From Sanderia malayensis (Eukaryota; Cnidaria; Scyphozoa; Semaeostomeae; Pelagiidae): 64,000 bases of DNA. The stretch lies in NCBI GenBank assembly GCA_013076295.1, contig RQOL01000915.1, positions 372,001 to 436,000 on the forward strand, in the 5' to 3' direction. Below the pieces are notes generated by a model. It made no database searches, was not told the DNA's origin, and saw only the letters and a list, made by a program, of their open reading frames with translations. The stretch's first letter is position 1. The number at the start of each line of letters is the position of its first letter. A program made the translations under genes and the position numbers. Positions 11,343-22,232 of the stretch are shown piece after piece.

Positions 11343-13611
11343 TCTAATATATATATTCTACGGAGTCACATGATAACGCATTTTCCCTGCCAAAAACAAT
11401 AGATTCGACCCGAAACAATTGGTCGAACGCCCGAAAACAATGGGCCGAAACGGCGAACCGTGCTTTTTTGTTTAAGGGTATATGGCGATGTATTTCACAC
11501 AGAATGTTCAATTTATTATTTTAACCAGGGTAATGGATTTTGTTTTTCAATTTTCTCTTGAAATTTTGAAATATTCCACTAATTATTCTGCTAATTTGTG
11601 CTATCACAAAAAAACTACGGTTTACGCTGGCGAAACTTCCAAATTCGCGTCCCGAACTCCATTTTCAAACATAGTATTCGCTGTTCATGTGACCCGTTTC
11701 ACCTTTTGCTGTAATTTGATTGGCTCTTTTGCGACTTCACGTGAACAGTCACGCGTATTTCGTTATCATGCAAAATTGCCCTCGGGTTGAACAGCAGGTA
11801 CTTTTGGAGAAGACGCGTGTTTTTGTTTTGAACACAAAGGATAACTCGGCGCCTTTCAAAGTGTTGTACGACCTGAATTATTTTTGTAAAGACTTGCTAA
11901 TTGTTTGAGAGACCTCTGGAAAATTGCAGGAAACAATTCAGAACACAGGTGATAGCTTTGTTTTGTTTTTTGATTGAGATGGTTGTAGTTTTTGTAGTAG
12001 GCGACCATCATTGTTGCTTTGGCATGCTTGCGATGCTTAGGCCTAATGTAAACAAGCCCAAAGTTTTAATAAACAAATTATGATAAGGGGTTATCAGGCG
12101 AGCGAAGCGAGCCAAACTGTTGCAAGAGGAGTAGGCAGAGGCATGAGCGAAGCGCATGCAGCGCACGAAGTGCGCCCGATCAGTCAATGTTTCTTGATAA
12201 TAGATAGACAGGCGAGCGCAGCAAGCTAACCCATTGTACGTGGGGTTGAAAGAGGCATGAGCGAAGCGAGAGCAATGCACGAAGTGCGCCCTACCAGTCA
12301 ATGTTTCTTGATAATAGATGTAAAGGCGAGCTCAGCGAGCTAACCCATTGTAAGTGGGGTTGAAAGAGGCATGAGCGAAGCGAATGCAGCGCACGAAGTG
12401 CGCCCTACCAGTCAATGTTTCTTCATAATAGATGGACAGGCGAGCGCAGCGAGTTAACTCATTGTAAGTGGGGTTGAAAGAGGCATGAGCGAAGCGAATG
12501 CAGCACAGGAAGTGCGCCCTATCAGTCAATGTTTCTTGATAATAGATAGACAGGCGAGCGCAGCGAGCTAACCCATTGTACGTGGGGTTGAAAGAGGTAT
12601 GAGCGAAGCGAATGCAGCGCACGAAGTGCGCCCTACCAGTCAATGTTTGTTGATAATAGATAAACAGGCGAGCGCAGCGAGCTAACCCATTGTAAGTGGG
12701 GTTGAAAGAGGCATGAGCGAAGCGAATGCAGCGCTCGAAGTGCGCCCTATCAGTCAATGTTTCTTGATAATAGATAGACAGGCGAGCGCAGCGAGCTAAC
12801 CCATTGTACGTGGGATTGAAAGAGGCATGAGCGAAGCGAATGCAGCGCACGAAGTGCACCCTACCAGTCAATGTTTCTTGATAATAGATAGACAGGCGAG
12901 CGCAGCGAGCTAACCCTTTGTACGTGGGGTTGAAAGAGGCATGAGCGAAGCGAATGCAGCGCACGAAGTGCGCCCTACCAGTCAATGTTTCTTGATAATA
13001 GATGGACAGGGCAAGCGCAGCGAGCTAACCCATGGTAAGTGGGGTTGAAAGAGGCATGAGCGAAGCGAATGCAGCGCACGAAGTGCACCCTATCAGTCAA
13101 TGTTTCCTGGTAATAGATAGACAGGCGAGCGCAGCGAGTTAACCCATTGTAAGTGGGGTTGAAAGAGGCATGAGCGAAGCGAATGCAGCGCAGGAAGTGC
13201 GCCCTATCAGTCAATGTCTCTTGATAATAGATAGACAGGCGAGCGCAGCGAGCTAACCCATTGTACGTGGGGTTGAAAGAGGCATGAGCGAAGCGAAAGC
13301 AGCGCACGAAGTGCCCCCTACCAGTCAATGTTTCTCGATAATAGATGTACAGGCGAGCGCAGCGAGCTAACCCATTGTACGTGGTGTTGAAAGAGGCATG
13401 AGCGAAGCGAATGCAGCGCACGAAGTGCCCCTATCAGGCAATGTTTCTTGATACTAGATAGACAGGCGAGGGCAGCGAGCTAACCCATTGTAAGTGGGGT
13501 TGAAAGGGGCATGAGCGTAAGCAAATGCAGCGCACGAAGTGCGCCAACCAGATTAAGCCTTTTTTACTTGACGGGCTGGGGCGAACGAGCGAAACGAATG
13601 ATGACCCCTAG
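11343..13611 (+). mobile_element. Non-autonomous Helitron with satellite cargo
   Basis: The 2269-bp element begins TCTAATATATATATTCTACG and ends with a GC-rich 3' segment GACCCCTAG. It sits inside a module B unit: the host sequence ...CTTAGCTACAG continues as TTTGATATAG after the element. Uninterrupted module B units show the two flanks joined, so there is no target-site duplication, as expected for Helitrons. The TC start and CTAG end fit Helitron termini. No transposase is encoded. The 3' half is a 114-bp tandem array. Confidence 0.72.
12080..13560. repeat. 114-bp minisatellite array
   Basis: There are about 13 tandem units of 114 bp; CAGTCAATGT recurs at 12181, 12295 and 12409. Each unit contains self-complementary GC-rich motifs, for example GCGCACGAAGTGCGC and GGCGAGCGCAGCGAGC, in an otherwise AT-rich region. 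Because 114 is a multiple of 3, the minus strand stays open and gives 38-residue periodic frames (FAHASFNPTYNGLARCARL). I regard these as artefacts of the period. The last unit grades into the Helitron 3' end. Confidence 0.92.
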
Positions 13612-14040
13612 TTTGATATAGATTTTATTACAGATTGAGTTTAAATTTTCCAGGATGGATTATATTTTTGATAGGAACTAATTTTCTCAAACTTCACAGT
13701 GAAGTAATATCCCTGATAAGGAAAAGCAGGTCTGGAGCTTCAAAAATAACCAACTAAATTGGTGAAAAGCAATTCATATGCACCCAAGTACTTTTGATAC
13801 TTATTCGCCATAGTATTACCTTCACGTTGGTGTATTTTGAGTTCAAATGGAGTAATTTTGACCAAGTTAGGGAAATTTTTGTGTTTTGAAAGTTGGCTGA
13901 TTGGCAGTTTGGTATATTGTTACTGCAGATTGAGTTTAAATTTTCCAGGATGGATTATATTTTTGATAGGAACTAATTTTCTCAAACTTCACAGTGAAAT
14001 TATCAACTTGCAGAAACGGCTTTCAAGGGCGGAGGGAGGG
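13612..14040 (+). repeat. Module B copies
   Basis: This is the continuation of the host module B unit interrupted by the Helitron at 11343-13611. A second unit starts near 13915 and runs into the G-rich block AACGGCTTTCAAGGGCGG. The block resembles the one preceding the 14-bp arrays at 21480, 24660 and 41215, but here no array follows. Confidence 0.65.
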
Positions 14041-15280
14041 CGATGGGCAGGCGCCTCCCAGGGGGACATCCATCCATTGGGCAGTTATTGGCAAATTTGT
14101 TTTCAAATTTTGGAAATTTCCACCCGCCCCCTTCAGGAAAATCCACAAGAAATCAGAATTCAGATTTTGAAAGCACATGGTTCTGTAATTGGATCTTTTT
14201 GCAAAGTTGGAGAAGTTTCAGGGAGAAATAGTTGGTGGAAATTGTTGCTGAGACCTTGACATTGCTGGGAGAACACGGACACACAACCTGAAAACGTTAG
14301 GGAACAGGTAATTTCTGTTTTGTATTTTTAAGAAAGGAACTGGCCTGGGTTTATGCCTGTTTCCTGCTTGCCTGTTTCTTTCATCGGATGGGCCTAAGGT
14401 AAACACAGGTAGAATTTTGAATATTTCGAGTTTGTCTGGGCCAATTCTCCCCATTTAAGTTTTCGATAACTGTTCATTTGTACCAGAACTAAAGTTTGGT
14501 GTGGCTGTTCTCTTTAGTTCGTTGATTTTCCTCTGTTTTTGGACGATTTAAGGCAAGCTTTGTTTTCAATCCAGAACAGGCAAATTTGACCCAAAAATAT
14601 TCGCTTTTGCATTTGCCTAAATTAGATTCTAGCTCACCAGACCCCATTATAACTACACCAATATTTTCGGCAACTATTTGCCAAGGTATTAGCTTTGTTG
14701 TGGTGTATTCTGAGCTGAATTGGACAGATTGTGACCAAGCTTTGTCTATTTAAGTGTTTGTAAAATAATCGAAGGTTTGTGATTTTTCACAGCTTTTGTG
14801 TTGGCCTGCAGTAAATTCTTTCTGAAAATTCCAAACAATATTTCTAAGAGGGTAACTATACTTATCACATTTCCTGTTTTTTCAGCTACAGTTTAATGTA
14901 TGATTTATTGCCTATTGAGTTTAATTTTTCCAGTCTGGATTTGATTTTTCATTGCAAGTTTTCACTGAAATTTCAAACTGAACTAATTTGTTTCAATTAC
15001 AGCGGCATGTATTTTATTATAGAAGAAAGACTTTTGGGTTCAGGTAAAGCCTACTTCATCTTGCAACAGTTACTTTTCAACAAGACAATTTTGATACATA
15101 TTGACCAAGGTATCAGTTGCATGTTGGTATAATTTGATCTGAGCTGGACAAAATTTGTCCATGGTAAGTATATTATACTCTTTGTTGAGGGTGGTTGAGA
15201 GATACCATTAGCATCTACATACCTGTTTCACAATTTTTTTAATTCTTGAACATTTTAGGCATTTCATTTTTATGTTTCAG
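14041..15280. other. Diverged Helitron module sequence, no gene
   Basis: Parts of 14100-14560 and 14680-14960 are degraded relatives of modules A and B, for example TTTCGATAACTGTTCATTT and CAGCTACAGTTTAATG. I see no convincing coding region. Short frames near 13837-14259 are A/T-driven. Confidence 0.45.
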
Positions 15281-15424
15281 ATATTTGTCTTCAAATTCAA
15301 TATCTGCTGAGAGGCCTGAATTATTTCCAAATGATGACACCACATTAATTCTTTTCCTGAAATCTCTTTCACAGGTCAACTTAATGGTTATAGCATTTGA
15401 ATCCGCACTGAAATATCTTTCTCG
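15281..15424 (+). pseudogene. Exon-like fragment with both splice signals
   Basis: A 144-bp segment is preceded by TATGTTTCAG and followed by GTAAGTAAT. One frame is open across it and looks protein-like (RPELFPNDDTTLILFLKSL, then AFESALKYLSR). I do not recognise the family. It lies among Helitron modules, so a captured gene fragment is possible. Chance cannot be excluded for one exon. Confidence 0.35.
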
Positions 15425-16049
15425 GTAAGTAATAATATAATTTTAAGTTCCTTATACATTTGCAAGTTGAAATTTTCCCCAAAATCATCTCACAAATACA
15501 CTAATAATTTCAGTACAACTATAACAATGAATCACAATTACATTAATAAATTTTGTTCAAAAGTAACCATGTATCTGGTACTTTCCTTTCCCTCTTTCTT
15601 CAGCTCCAAGAATTATCAAGTCTGCTAAAAATGTGCTAATATTATGGTAATTATAATTTTTCCCCAACTCATCACAGCAATACATTATTAAGTTCCATAC
15701 CAAAATAACATTGAATCTGGGACACCTCTTTCATTTTTTTTGACTTGAAAAACTATTAAGTCTACTAATAGTGATCACCAATTTTTAAGTCTTTCAAAAT
15801 GTCCAGAAGTTTGGAAAGTGTGTTTCAAGTATTGAATATTTCACAGCAAACCTCATTTGCTGAAGTAAATTCTTCTGAAAATTTGAAAAGATGCTTTTAA
15901 GAATTATTTTTAGTTATTTTTATTGGATTCGCTGTTCTCTCAGCTACGAGTTTATGTGTAGTTTATTATATATTTGTATCTTTGATCTTCACAGATTGAT
16001 AACAGTGCTCAATGCATACGCAGAGCGTTTATAGTAAACAAATAAAGAA

Positions 16050-16122
16050 AAAACTCTTTTATTCTGCTACTGGCAGTTTCATGTCTTATTTTAAGACAAT
16101 CCTCAGGCAACTAAAAAGATAC
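16050..16122 (-). ncRNA. Hammerhead-like ribozyme core, inverted arm
   Basis: This is the mirror copy of the motif at 16490-16562, on the minus strand of the left arm. The core complement TCCTCAG is at 16100-16106 and TTTC (GAAA) at 16077-16080. Stem I is slightly longer here because the arm differs by a few bases (CTTTTTA can pair with TAAAAG). Confidence 0.48.
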
Positions 16123-16489
16123 ATTACAATACAAACTAAAAACGTCCCAATGATTTAGTTTTCGAAATCGACGTCAGTTCTGTTCGTCTCAACAAAGCTC
16201 AAGTTCGAATTTACGCTGATGTCGACACTTGCCCATGATTTCGGATCGCTTATTCAGCAGGTTGCTTCCAGGGAAATTAATGATTTCAAATTTCTCAGCT
16301 TCACAGAGTGCACAACGACCTGATTCTGGAGTGAACGCTTTAGACTTCCTGATGACTCTCCAAACAATGCTTGGGATCCCACCACCATTACATCAGCGTA
16401 AATTCGAACTTGAGCTTTGTTGAGACGAACAGAACTGACGTCGATTTCGAAAACGAAATCATTGGAACGTTTTTAGTTTGTATTGTAAC

Positions 16490-16562
16490 GTATCTTATAA
16501 GTTGCCTGAGGATTGTCTTAAAATAAGACATGAAACTGCCAGTAGCAGAATAAAAGAGTTTT
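16490..16562 (+). ncRNA. Hammerhead-like ribozyme core
   Basis: CTGAGGA (16506-16512) fits the CUGANGA core. It is followed by a perfect 7-bp stem II (TGTCTTA/TAAGACA), then GAAA (16532-16535), a minimal CTG-C-CAG stem III and a TA cleavage-type dinucleotide at 16543-16544. TTGC before the core pairs with GCAG after it as stem I, and a further A/T stem can form beyond an internal loop. A T/T mismatch at the base of stem II is atypical, so activity is uncertain. Confidence 0.5.
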
Positions 16563-16844
16563 TTCTTCGTTTGTTTACTGTGTAGTTTATTATATTTCGA
16601 GTTTCAATGCTCCAGGAGACATTATATTTTTGTTGCAAGCCTTTTACTCCAAAATCAGAGTGAAGCTTTAAATTTCTTCCCCTGTCTGAACACAAGAAAA
16701 AATACAAAGTTGTGGTTTCAGGGTCAATCTTCCGTATGACCCTTTCCAATTCAGACAATGTAATAAAGCCTGTGCTCAAGAGGATGAAACTAAAAGCCGG
16801 AACACGAAATAAGATACACAAGACGGAATCCCGGAAAGGGAATT

Positions 16845-17040
16845 TGTAATCAGAAAATGGAATTTGGATTACAAATCCCGAATTGGGTGTCTACAATACG
16901 GAATACAGAATCCGGGCTACGGTATACAGAAAGCAGAATGTGGAAAAGGGAATTCGGAATAGGGAATCTGTAACAAGGAATTCGGTACAGGAACCTGGAA
17001 AACAGAATATGGGATTGGGAATTCAGAATCATGATGGGCT
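16845..17040. repeat. Degenerate GGAAT/GGAATT-rich repeat
   Basis: An irregular tandem of short motifs such as GGAATACAGAAT, GGAATTCGGAAT and GGGATTGGGAATTCAG covers about 200 bp. The unit length is variable and no open frame is convincing. Confidence 0.6.
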
Positions 17041-17219
17041 TTCTGGAATAAAAATCTAAACTGGTGAGTTTGAAATTTGCAATATGGGTTTAGAACTTCT
17101 TAACATGCCTGTTTTCCTCTGGTGTCTGTTTTATGATTTTGACCAATACTATCTGACATAATTGCAACAGTTTATCGTTCCTCTAAATTTTCGTTAAAAG
17201 ATATTTGGATTCCATTGGA

Positions 17220-17662
17220 ACTTGATGCTGAAAAGAGAAATCAAAGTAGATTAACATTTATGGACCTAAGTGAGACCAATTTCTTGCACCACAGGTAACA
17301 ATTCTATATTCTCATTTTCTTCTCTCCACCCTGCTATATGAACAATAAATTGCTTACGTCACTTCTATTTCACTGATTGTTTAAAACATTGGTCAGGAGT
17401 TATTTCTGAACCCAGTGTTTTTTGTTTCATTTCTTAATATTGTTTTGCTATTGAAGTTTTATCATATGGAATGTCAATTGCTTTCTTTTGATATTACGAT
17501 TATTAATGTACAAGTAGTAATAATATCATTGTTTTACGCATTGAGCTCATTTCTATGGGCATGTCTGAGTACAATCGCGACTTCCAAAGCAGTCATTTCT
17601 CACTCTTTAAAGACATTGAAATTGTTTTGTCATTCATGTCCAGTAAAGTAAACAGTTCATGG
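17220..17662 (+). pseudogene. Exon-like fragments, unknown gene
   Basis: One piece ending near 17295 reads LELDAEKRNQSRLTFMDL up to a CACAG|GTAACA donor. Another, ending at 17662, reads ELISMGMSEYNRDFQSSHFS and SLFKDIEIVLSFMSS before TGG|GTAAGT. The second is clearly related to 18257-18379 in position and sequence. The first resembles 39800-39884 and, more weakly, 35540-35625. I do not recognise the protein. The duplicated arrangement suggests repeated gene pieces spread by mobile elements. Confidence 0.35.
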
Positions 17663-17766
17663 GTAAGTCAATTTCAATTCCTACTTTGATTGTAACAAGA
17701 ACACTGATTTTTCTTTTATGTGAAGATCGCAAAAGTCAATGATAAAATTTCAAATGAACAACTTAC

Positions 17767-17845
17767 CTAATGGAAGGGTTACGTGTTGTTGCCACAGATA
17801 ATACAGTGGGTTCTCCCGATCTTTCCCAATAATAAGAAGACACTT
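17767..17845 (-). pseudogene. Minus-strand exon-like fragment
   Basis: It is a 79-bp segment with acceptor ATGATAG, donor GTAAGT and an open frame reading KCLLIIGKDRENPLYYLWQQ. A degraded relative, FLIIGKEFGTFFTLL, lies on the minus strand near 18825-18860. The family is not recognised. Good splice sites and two related copies make pure chance less likely. Confidence 0.33.
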
Positions 17846-18256
17846 CTATCATATAATGGTTCCGCCCCATGTAGTGAGCAATTTAACAAGTTAACCTAGG
17901 CATTTCACATGTATCTATATCTGCTGCCTATAAGTTCAATGAGTGTTCAGATCTTTCAGAATGCCATGGGTATTCAGAGGCTTTAACAATCAAATCCAAG
18001 ATTCTTTGATTTAGACTACATCTTGAAGCTAATGTCGACTAAGGTTTTCCCAAATAATATTAAGTCTCCCTTTGTATACACTCACTGAAGGAAAATGTCC
18101 TTTTCTATTGTAGAAGCTTGCCTAATACAAGGTCAATATACTATTGGGCGCGACAATAGGCCCTCCATTCAAGTTTTAGCCCATCCATTTTCAATTGGTT
18201 ATTATCATATTACAATTATTTATCTACAAATACTAAAAATATCATTGTTTTTTCAG

Positions 18257-18379
18257 ACATTGGATTTATCTTTATGGACATGTGTTTATGATGGCCACTT
18301 CCAATGCTGTCACATCCCACTCTTTAAGGGTTGTCAATTGGTTTTTTGCATCATCTCAAGTAGAGGAAAAAACACATGG
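18257..18379 (+). pseudogene. Exon-like fragment, second copy
   Basis: A 123-bp segment lies between TTTTTTCAG and GTAAGTCAG and is open in the frame DLSLWTCVYDGHFQCC, then PLFKGCQLVFCIISS. It aligns with the fragment ending at 17662 in the same frame and ends at the same TGG|GTAAGT donor. Together they look like two degraded copies of one exon about 0.7 kb apart. Confidence 0.38.
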
Positions 18380-18929
18380 GTAAGTCAGTTTGTTTTTCAG
18401 ATTCTACTCTAAAGTGTTTTAGTAATACATTATAATACAGCGAAGAAGGTTGCAATTGTTATTGCAGATAAACAAAGTCCCTAATTTTGAAATCTTCTCC
18501 AAATCGTATGCTTTTTTACCCTTTATAGTAATGACTCAACAGGTGAAAGTGAATGCAATTTTTTTTCATTTTGTAGATCTACTTATGTACATTGATGTAC
18601 AATTACAGGTAATTACTGCAAAGTGGTCATTGATATGTTGCAATAACCCCGCTTGCAAATTGCACATTTTTCAAGCAGCCTTTATAAATCCCTCATTTAT
18701 TTTCATTCACCCATGCTAAATTGACCTTTAAATCATGGCAAGGAAAGGAAACTATTGTTGCTTGAGTCACATGCAAATTTTAGAGTCAAGACTTTAGTAG
18801 ATTAATAACACCACGTCACAACAGAGTGAAGAACGTCCCAAATTCTTTCCCAATTATAAGAAAGCCACTAATTATGAAGCAACATTTTTCAAGAACAATA
18901 TATTGAGCTGCCAATGTCTATGTTAACCA

Positions 18930-19550
18930 TCTTGCATACTTTTTTACCCTTGATAGTAATGAATCAACATATTAAGTAGAATATTTTTCTTTTTCACACT
19001 TTAGATCCACTGATCTACCTCATTGTACAAATGCAAGCATTGAACGCTTCATACCAATCAACATTCAATGCATCCATTTTATCAGATCCTGGAAACAAAA
19101 CTTTACCTCTGTAAGTTAACATCAATTTAAATTATGCCAGTTCATCATATTTGGTAAATTAGTGTATATATTGCGTTGACAAAGGACCACACTGAAGTGC
19201 CAATGGATGCATTTAACTATTAGTTAGCTAATTGTTGTTGTCCCTAAAATAAAGCAAACTTTCATATTGTATCTTATCTACTGTACCATCAGTAAGAGGC
19301 TTATCTGACGAAAACGAGGATTCCAATATGAAAACGAGGCTGATCGCAAAAACTAATTTCCATCCATGTTAAACACTACAATCGTGACAATAGATAGACA
19401 GGGGATAGAGAACGAGCCAAACCATTGTACGTCGGTTGGGAAAGGGCATGAGCCGGAGCAAATGCAGCGCGCGAAGCGAGCCAACCACATTAACTTTTTG
19501 TACTTCACGGGCTCCGGGGGAGGGAGCGTAGCGACCGGGCCCCCTGCTAG
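18930..19550 (+). mobile_element. Helitron module C plus 3' hairpin end
   Basis: It is homologous to 42297-42915 over about 620 bp. The 3' part has a GAGC/GCGAAGC-rich segment and a hairpin in which GGGCTCCGG can pair with CCGGGCCC across a short loop. It ends CTGCTAG at 19550. The next base starts TCTCTTATATAATTAG, which looks like another Helitron 5' end. Confidence 0.65.
19005..19110 (+). pseudogene. Exon-like fragment inside Helitron 3' module C
   Basis: This 106-bp segment is bounded by CACACTTTAG and GTAAGTTAAC. It is repeated with identical length and splice sites at 42370-42475. The open frame reads PLIYLIVQMQALNASYQSTF. It lies upstream of the Helitron 3' hairpin in both places, so the element carries it as cargo. 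The source gene is not recognised. Confidence 0.42.
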
Positions 19551-20389
19551 TCTCTTATATAATTAGATTGTTCCACACGTCACCCGCCGACTGTGAACAA
19601 TGACCTATTGTTTCTTTAACAATCGACGTTCGAAAAACAATGGGATCAAAGGAATTTGGTTGTGAACATAAAGGCTTTTTTTTGGGTGGTCAATAAGGGT
19701 GCAAATCGGTGTAGAAATGATCGCTGCATTGTGCTGATGACAGTGTACTATTTGGCTAATTTCTAACCCCAGTGGTTCCGGAGTTATGCCCCATTTTGTG
19801 CTCCGACTTTCTAGAAAGTTCCCCGGATGGAGTTAATGAGATGCAAAATGAGCAGGGAGAAACAGGTGTTTTCGTAGTTGAACGGGCGGCAAGTTGCTCG
19901 GGTTTAAGCGTGAATACGTGCCGGAAATCAATTGTAAAGACATGTCAATTGTTCTCAGGACCTGTGGAGACAATTGGTGGACAATTATTTCAATGTATTT
20001 CCTTTATTTCATTGTTTTTGGCTGAAAATAGCACGAGTTTTGTTTTGTTTAACCTCACGTTTTTCTTTCGGCTCCAGGGCCTAACCAAAACACGAAGACA
20101 ATTTTGATTTTCTCGGGTCGTTCTGGGCCGATTTTCTCCATTTAAACTTTCGATAACGGTTTATTTACACAAGAACTAAAGTTATATGGCTTTGTTTTTT
20201 TGTTTTGTTGACTTTCCTCTGTTTTTGGACAGTTTTAGCCGAGTTTGGATTTTGCTGGAAAACACGAAATTTTCAAGCAACACGCGTGTGTTTTGCATTT
20301 GCGAAAAATAAATTTTAACCTGCCACAACTTTGTTTTTTTCACCCAAATACTTCCGATAAATGTTCGCCAAGTTATTAGCTTCATAAAG

Positions 20390-20955
20390 TCAATAATGTG
20401 ACGTACGGCAATTGTAATAGTATATAACGATCAAATATTGTACGAATGAACAAATATGCCAGGATATAAAAGAAACTAAACGTATCGGGCATAGCCCTTC
20501 CTCAGTAGTGGTGAAGAAAAGAACGCAAAGGACGGTTACTACATTCCTTTGATCCCATTGTTCGGTTGAACGTCGATTGTTCACCAGACAATAGCCCATT
20601 GTTGAGCGGCTCCTGGTCACGTGTGATCGTAGAATAGTATGTATAGACTAGCCAGGGGCCCGGTCGCTATGCTCCCTCCCCGGAGCCCTCCAAGCAACAA
20701 AAGTTTAATGTGGTTGGCGCGCTTCGCACGCTGCATTCGCTCCCGCTCATGCCCATACATACATACATACATACATACATACATCCATACATACCTACCT
20801 ACATACATACATACATACATGCATCCATACATACATACATACATACATACATACATACATACATACATACATACATACATACATACATACCGTATCAAAG
20901 GTATGTAGGGTATTATTAGCTACTGTATCAAAGGTATGTAGGGTATTATTAGCTT
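20390..20955 (-). mobile_element. Nested Helitron ends in minus orientation
   Basis: On the minus strand a TATG array (20753-20890) leads into GGGCATGAGCGGGAGCGAATG, the GC-rich hairpin and CTAG (20648-20651). A Helitron 5' end beginning TCTATACATACTATTCTACG follows immediately. The flanks repeat TATTAGCTTCAT (about 20375-20386 and 20944-20955). The insert also has an internal direct duplication of GTATCAAAGGTATGTAGGG. Confidence 0.6.
20753..20890. repeat. (CATA)n tetranucleotide array
   Basis: A nearly pure CATA tract of about 140 bp with a few CATC and CTAC interruptions. It produces long artefactual Tyr-Ile-His-Thr frames on one strand and Met-Tyr-Val-Cys frames on the other. It lies directly next to a Helitron 3' segment, as do the TATG arrays at 23245-23412 and 42218-42250. 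Confidence 0.95.
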
Positions 20956-21576
20956 CATGTTGTTATTTTCGTGGGGTGTGTAGGACAAAAACTGGCCAAA
21001 CTAATTGAATTTGAAAGTTGGTGAATCGTGTTTAAATTGCTATTTCTTGCAGGGCTTTGATTTCACGGCTATTTTTGATCAAGAAAATCATGTCTTGAGC
21101 TTCAAAAATACCCAACTAATTTTGCGAAAAGCATTTCAAATGCACCCAATTACTTTCGATACTTATTAGCCAAGGTATCAGCTTCATGTTGGTGTAATTT
21201 GAGTTAAAATGGACAAATTTTGACCAAGTTAGGGGAAATTTTGTGTTTTTAAAGTTGGCTGATGAATAAATTTTTTCACGGCTTTTGTCTTGGGCTGCAC
21301 TAAATACTCGCTTAAAATTCAAAACAACACTGTTAAGAAATGTGAACATTTTTATCGGATTCGCTGTTTTCTTAGCTACAGTTTGATATAATTTTTATTA
21401 GAGATTGAGTTTAAATTTTCCAGGATTGATTAAATTTTTGAAGGCAACTTTTTTTTCAAACTTCACACTGAAGCTATCAACCTTCGGCTTTCAGGGGGGC
21501 GGCAGGGTGGGCGCTGGGCGGTCGATTGCCAGGGGGGAGGATCCGACCTCCCACCTTTACTTTCTTTAGAAATGTT

Positions 21577-22232
21577 GCGTCGTAGTATGTTATGCAGGGT
21601 ATGTATTGTAGGGTATGTATTGTAGGGTGTGTATTGTAGGGTATTTATTGTAGGGTATTTATTGTAGGGTATGTATTGGTGGGTATTTATTGTAGGGTAT
21701 TTATGGTAGGGTATGTATTGTAGGGTATGTTATGTAGGGTATGCATTGTGGGGTATGTATTGTAGGGTATGTATTGTAGGGTATTTATTGTAGGGTATGT
21801 ATTGTAAGGTATGTATTGTAGGGTATGTATTGTAGGGTATGTATTGTAGGGTATGTATTGTAGGGTATGTTATGTAGGGTATGTATTGTGGGGTATTTAA
21901 TGTAGGGTATTTAATGTAGGGTATGTATTGTAGGGTATGTATTGTAGGGTATGTATTGTAGGGTATGTATTGTAAGGTATATATTGTAAGGTATGTATTT
22001 TAGGGTATGTATTGTAAGGTATGTATTGTAGGCTATGTATTGTAGGGTATGTATTGTAAGGTATGTATTGTAGGGTATGTATTGTAGGGTATGTATTGTA
22101 GGGTATGTATTGTAGGGTATGTTATGTAGGGTATGTATGTAGGGTATGCAGTGTAGGGTATGTAGTGTAGGGTATGTATTGTAAGGTATGTAGTGTAGGG
22201 TATGTATGTATGTATGTATGTAGGTATGTATG
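21577..22232. repeat. 14-bp minisatellite GGGTATGTATTGTA, array 1
   Basis: About 45 units of GGGTATGTATTGTA with point variants (TTTATT, AAGGTA) lie downstream of the module B G-rich block and end in a short TATG tract. Equivalent arrays in the same context occur at 24748-24900 and 41308-41985. Open frames across it are period artefacts. Confidence 0.95.

Larger units (their letters stand above)
15972..16579. mobile_element. Penelope-like foldback element
   Basis: Two nearly identical 190-bp arms in inverted orientation (16033-16222 and 16390-16579) flank a 167-bp loop. A 61-bp asymmetric extension lies on the left. The unit is bounded by a 16-bp direct repeat, GTGTAGTTTATTATAT, at 15956-15971 and 16580-16595, which I read as a target-site duplication. 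Each arm carries a hammerhead-like core, a hallmark of Penelope-like elements. The extension shares AACAGTGCTC..ATGCA with the element at 22233-23116. No reverse transcriptase is present. The Penelope assignment is inference. Confidence 0.6.
19551..22230 (+). mobile_element. Non-autonomous Helitron (modules A, B, 14-bp array)
   Basis: It starts TCTCTTATATAATTAG directly after the CTAG of its neighbour. Module A (about 19790-20390) contains CTTTCTAGAAAGTTCC and GAGCAGGGAGAA and recurs at 23780-24360 and 49880-50460. Module B follows at 20990-21480, then a G-rich block and the 14-bp array. A minus-oriented Helitron end (about 20390-20955) is nested between A and B, with TATTAGCTTCAT on both sides. 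Short frames in module A are not credible genes. Confidence 0.6.

Noticed and set aside
11482..11790. 102-codon frame in the Helitron at 11343
   Set aside because: It lies in non-autonomous element sequence and has no conserved counterpart in the related modules.
12332..13421. Long minus-strand frames with a 38-residue repeat (FAHASFNPTYNGLARCARL)
   Set aside because: The 114-bp satellite period is a multiple of three, so the frame stays open by arithmetic. No start context or homology supports a protein.
12080..13560. CRISPR-like array
   Set aside because: Units are contiguous tandem repeats with no unique spacers, and the genome is eukaryotic.
20617..20919. Tyr-Ile-His-Thr and Met-Tyr-Val-Cys repeat proteins
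   Set aside because: They are translations of a pure CATA/TATG microsatellite; both strands and several frames are open at once.
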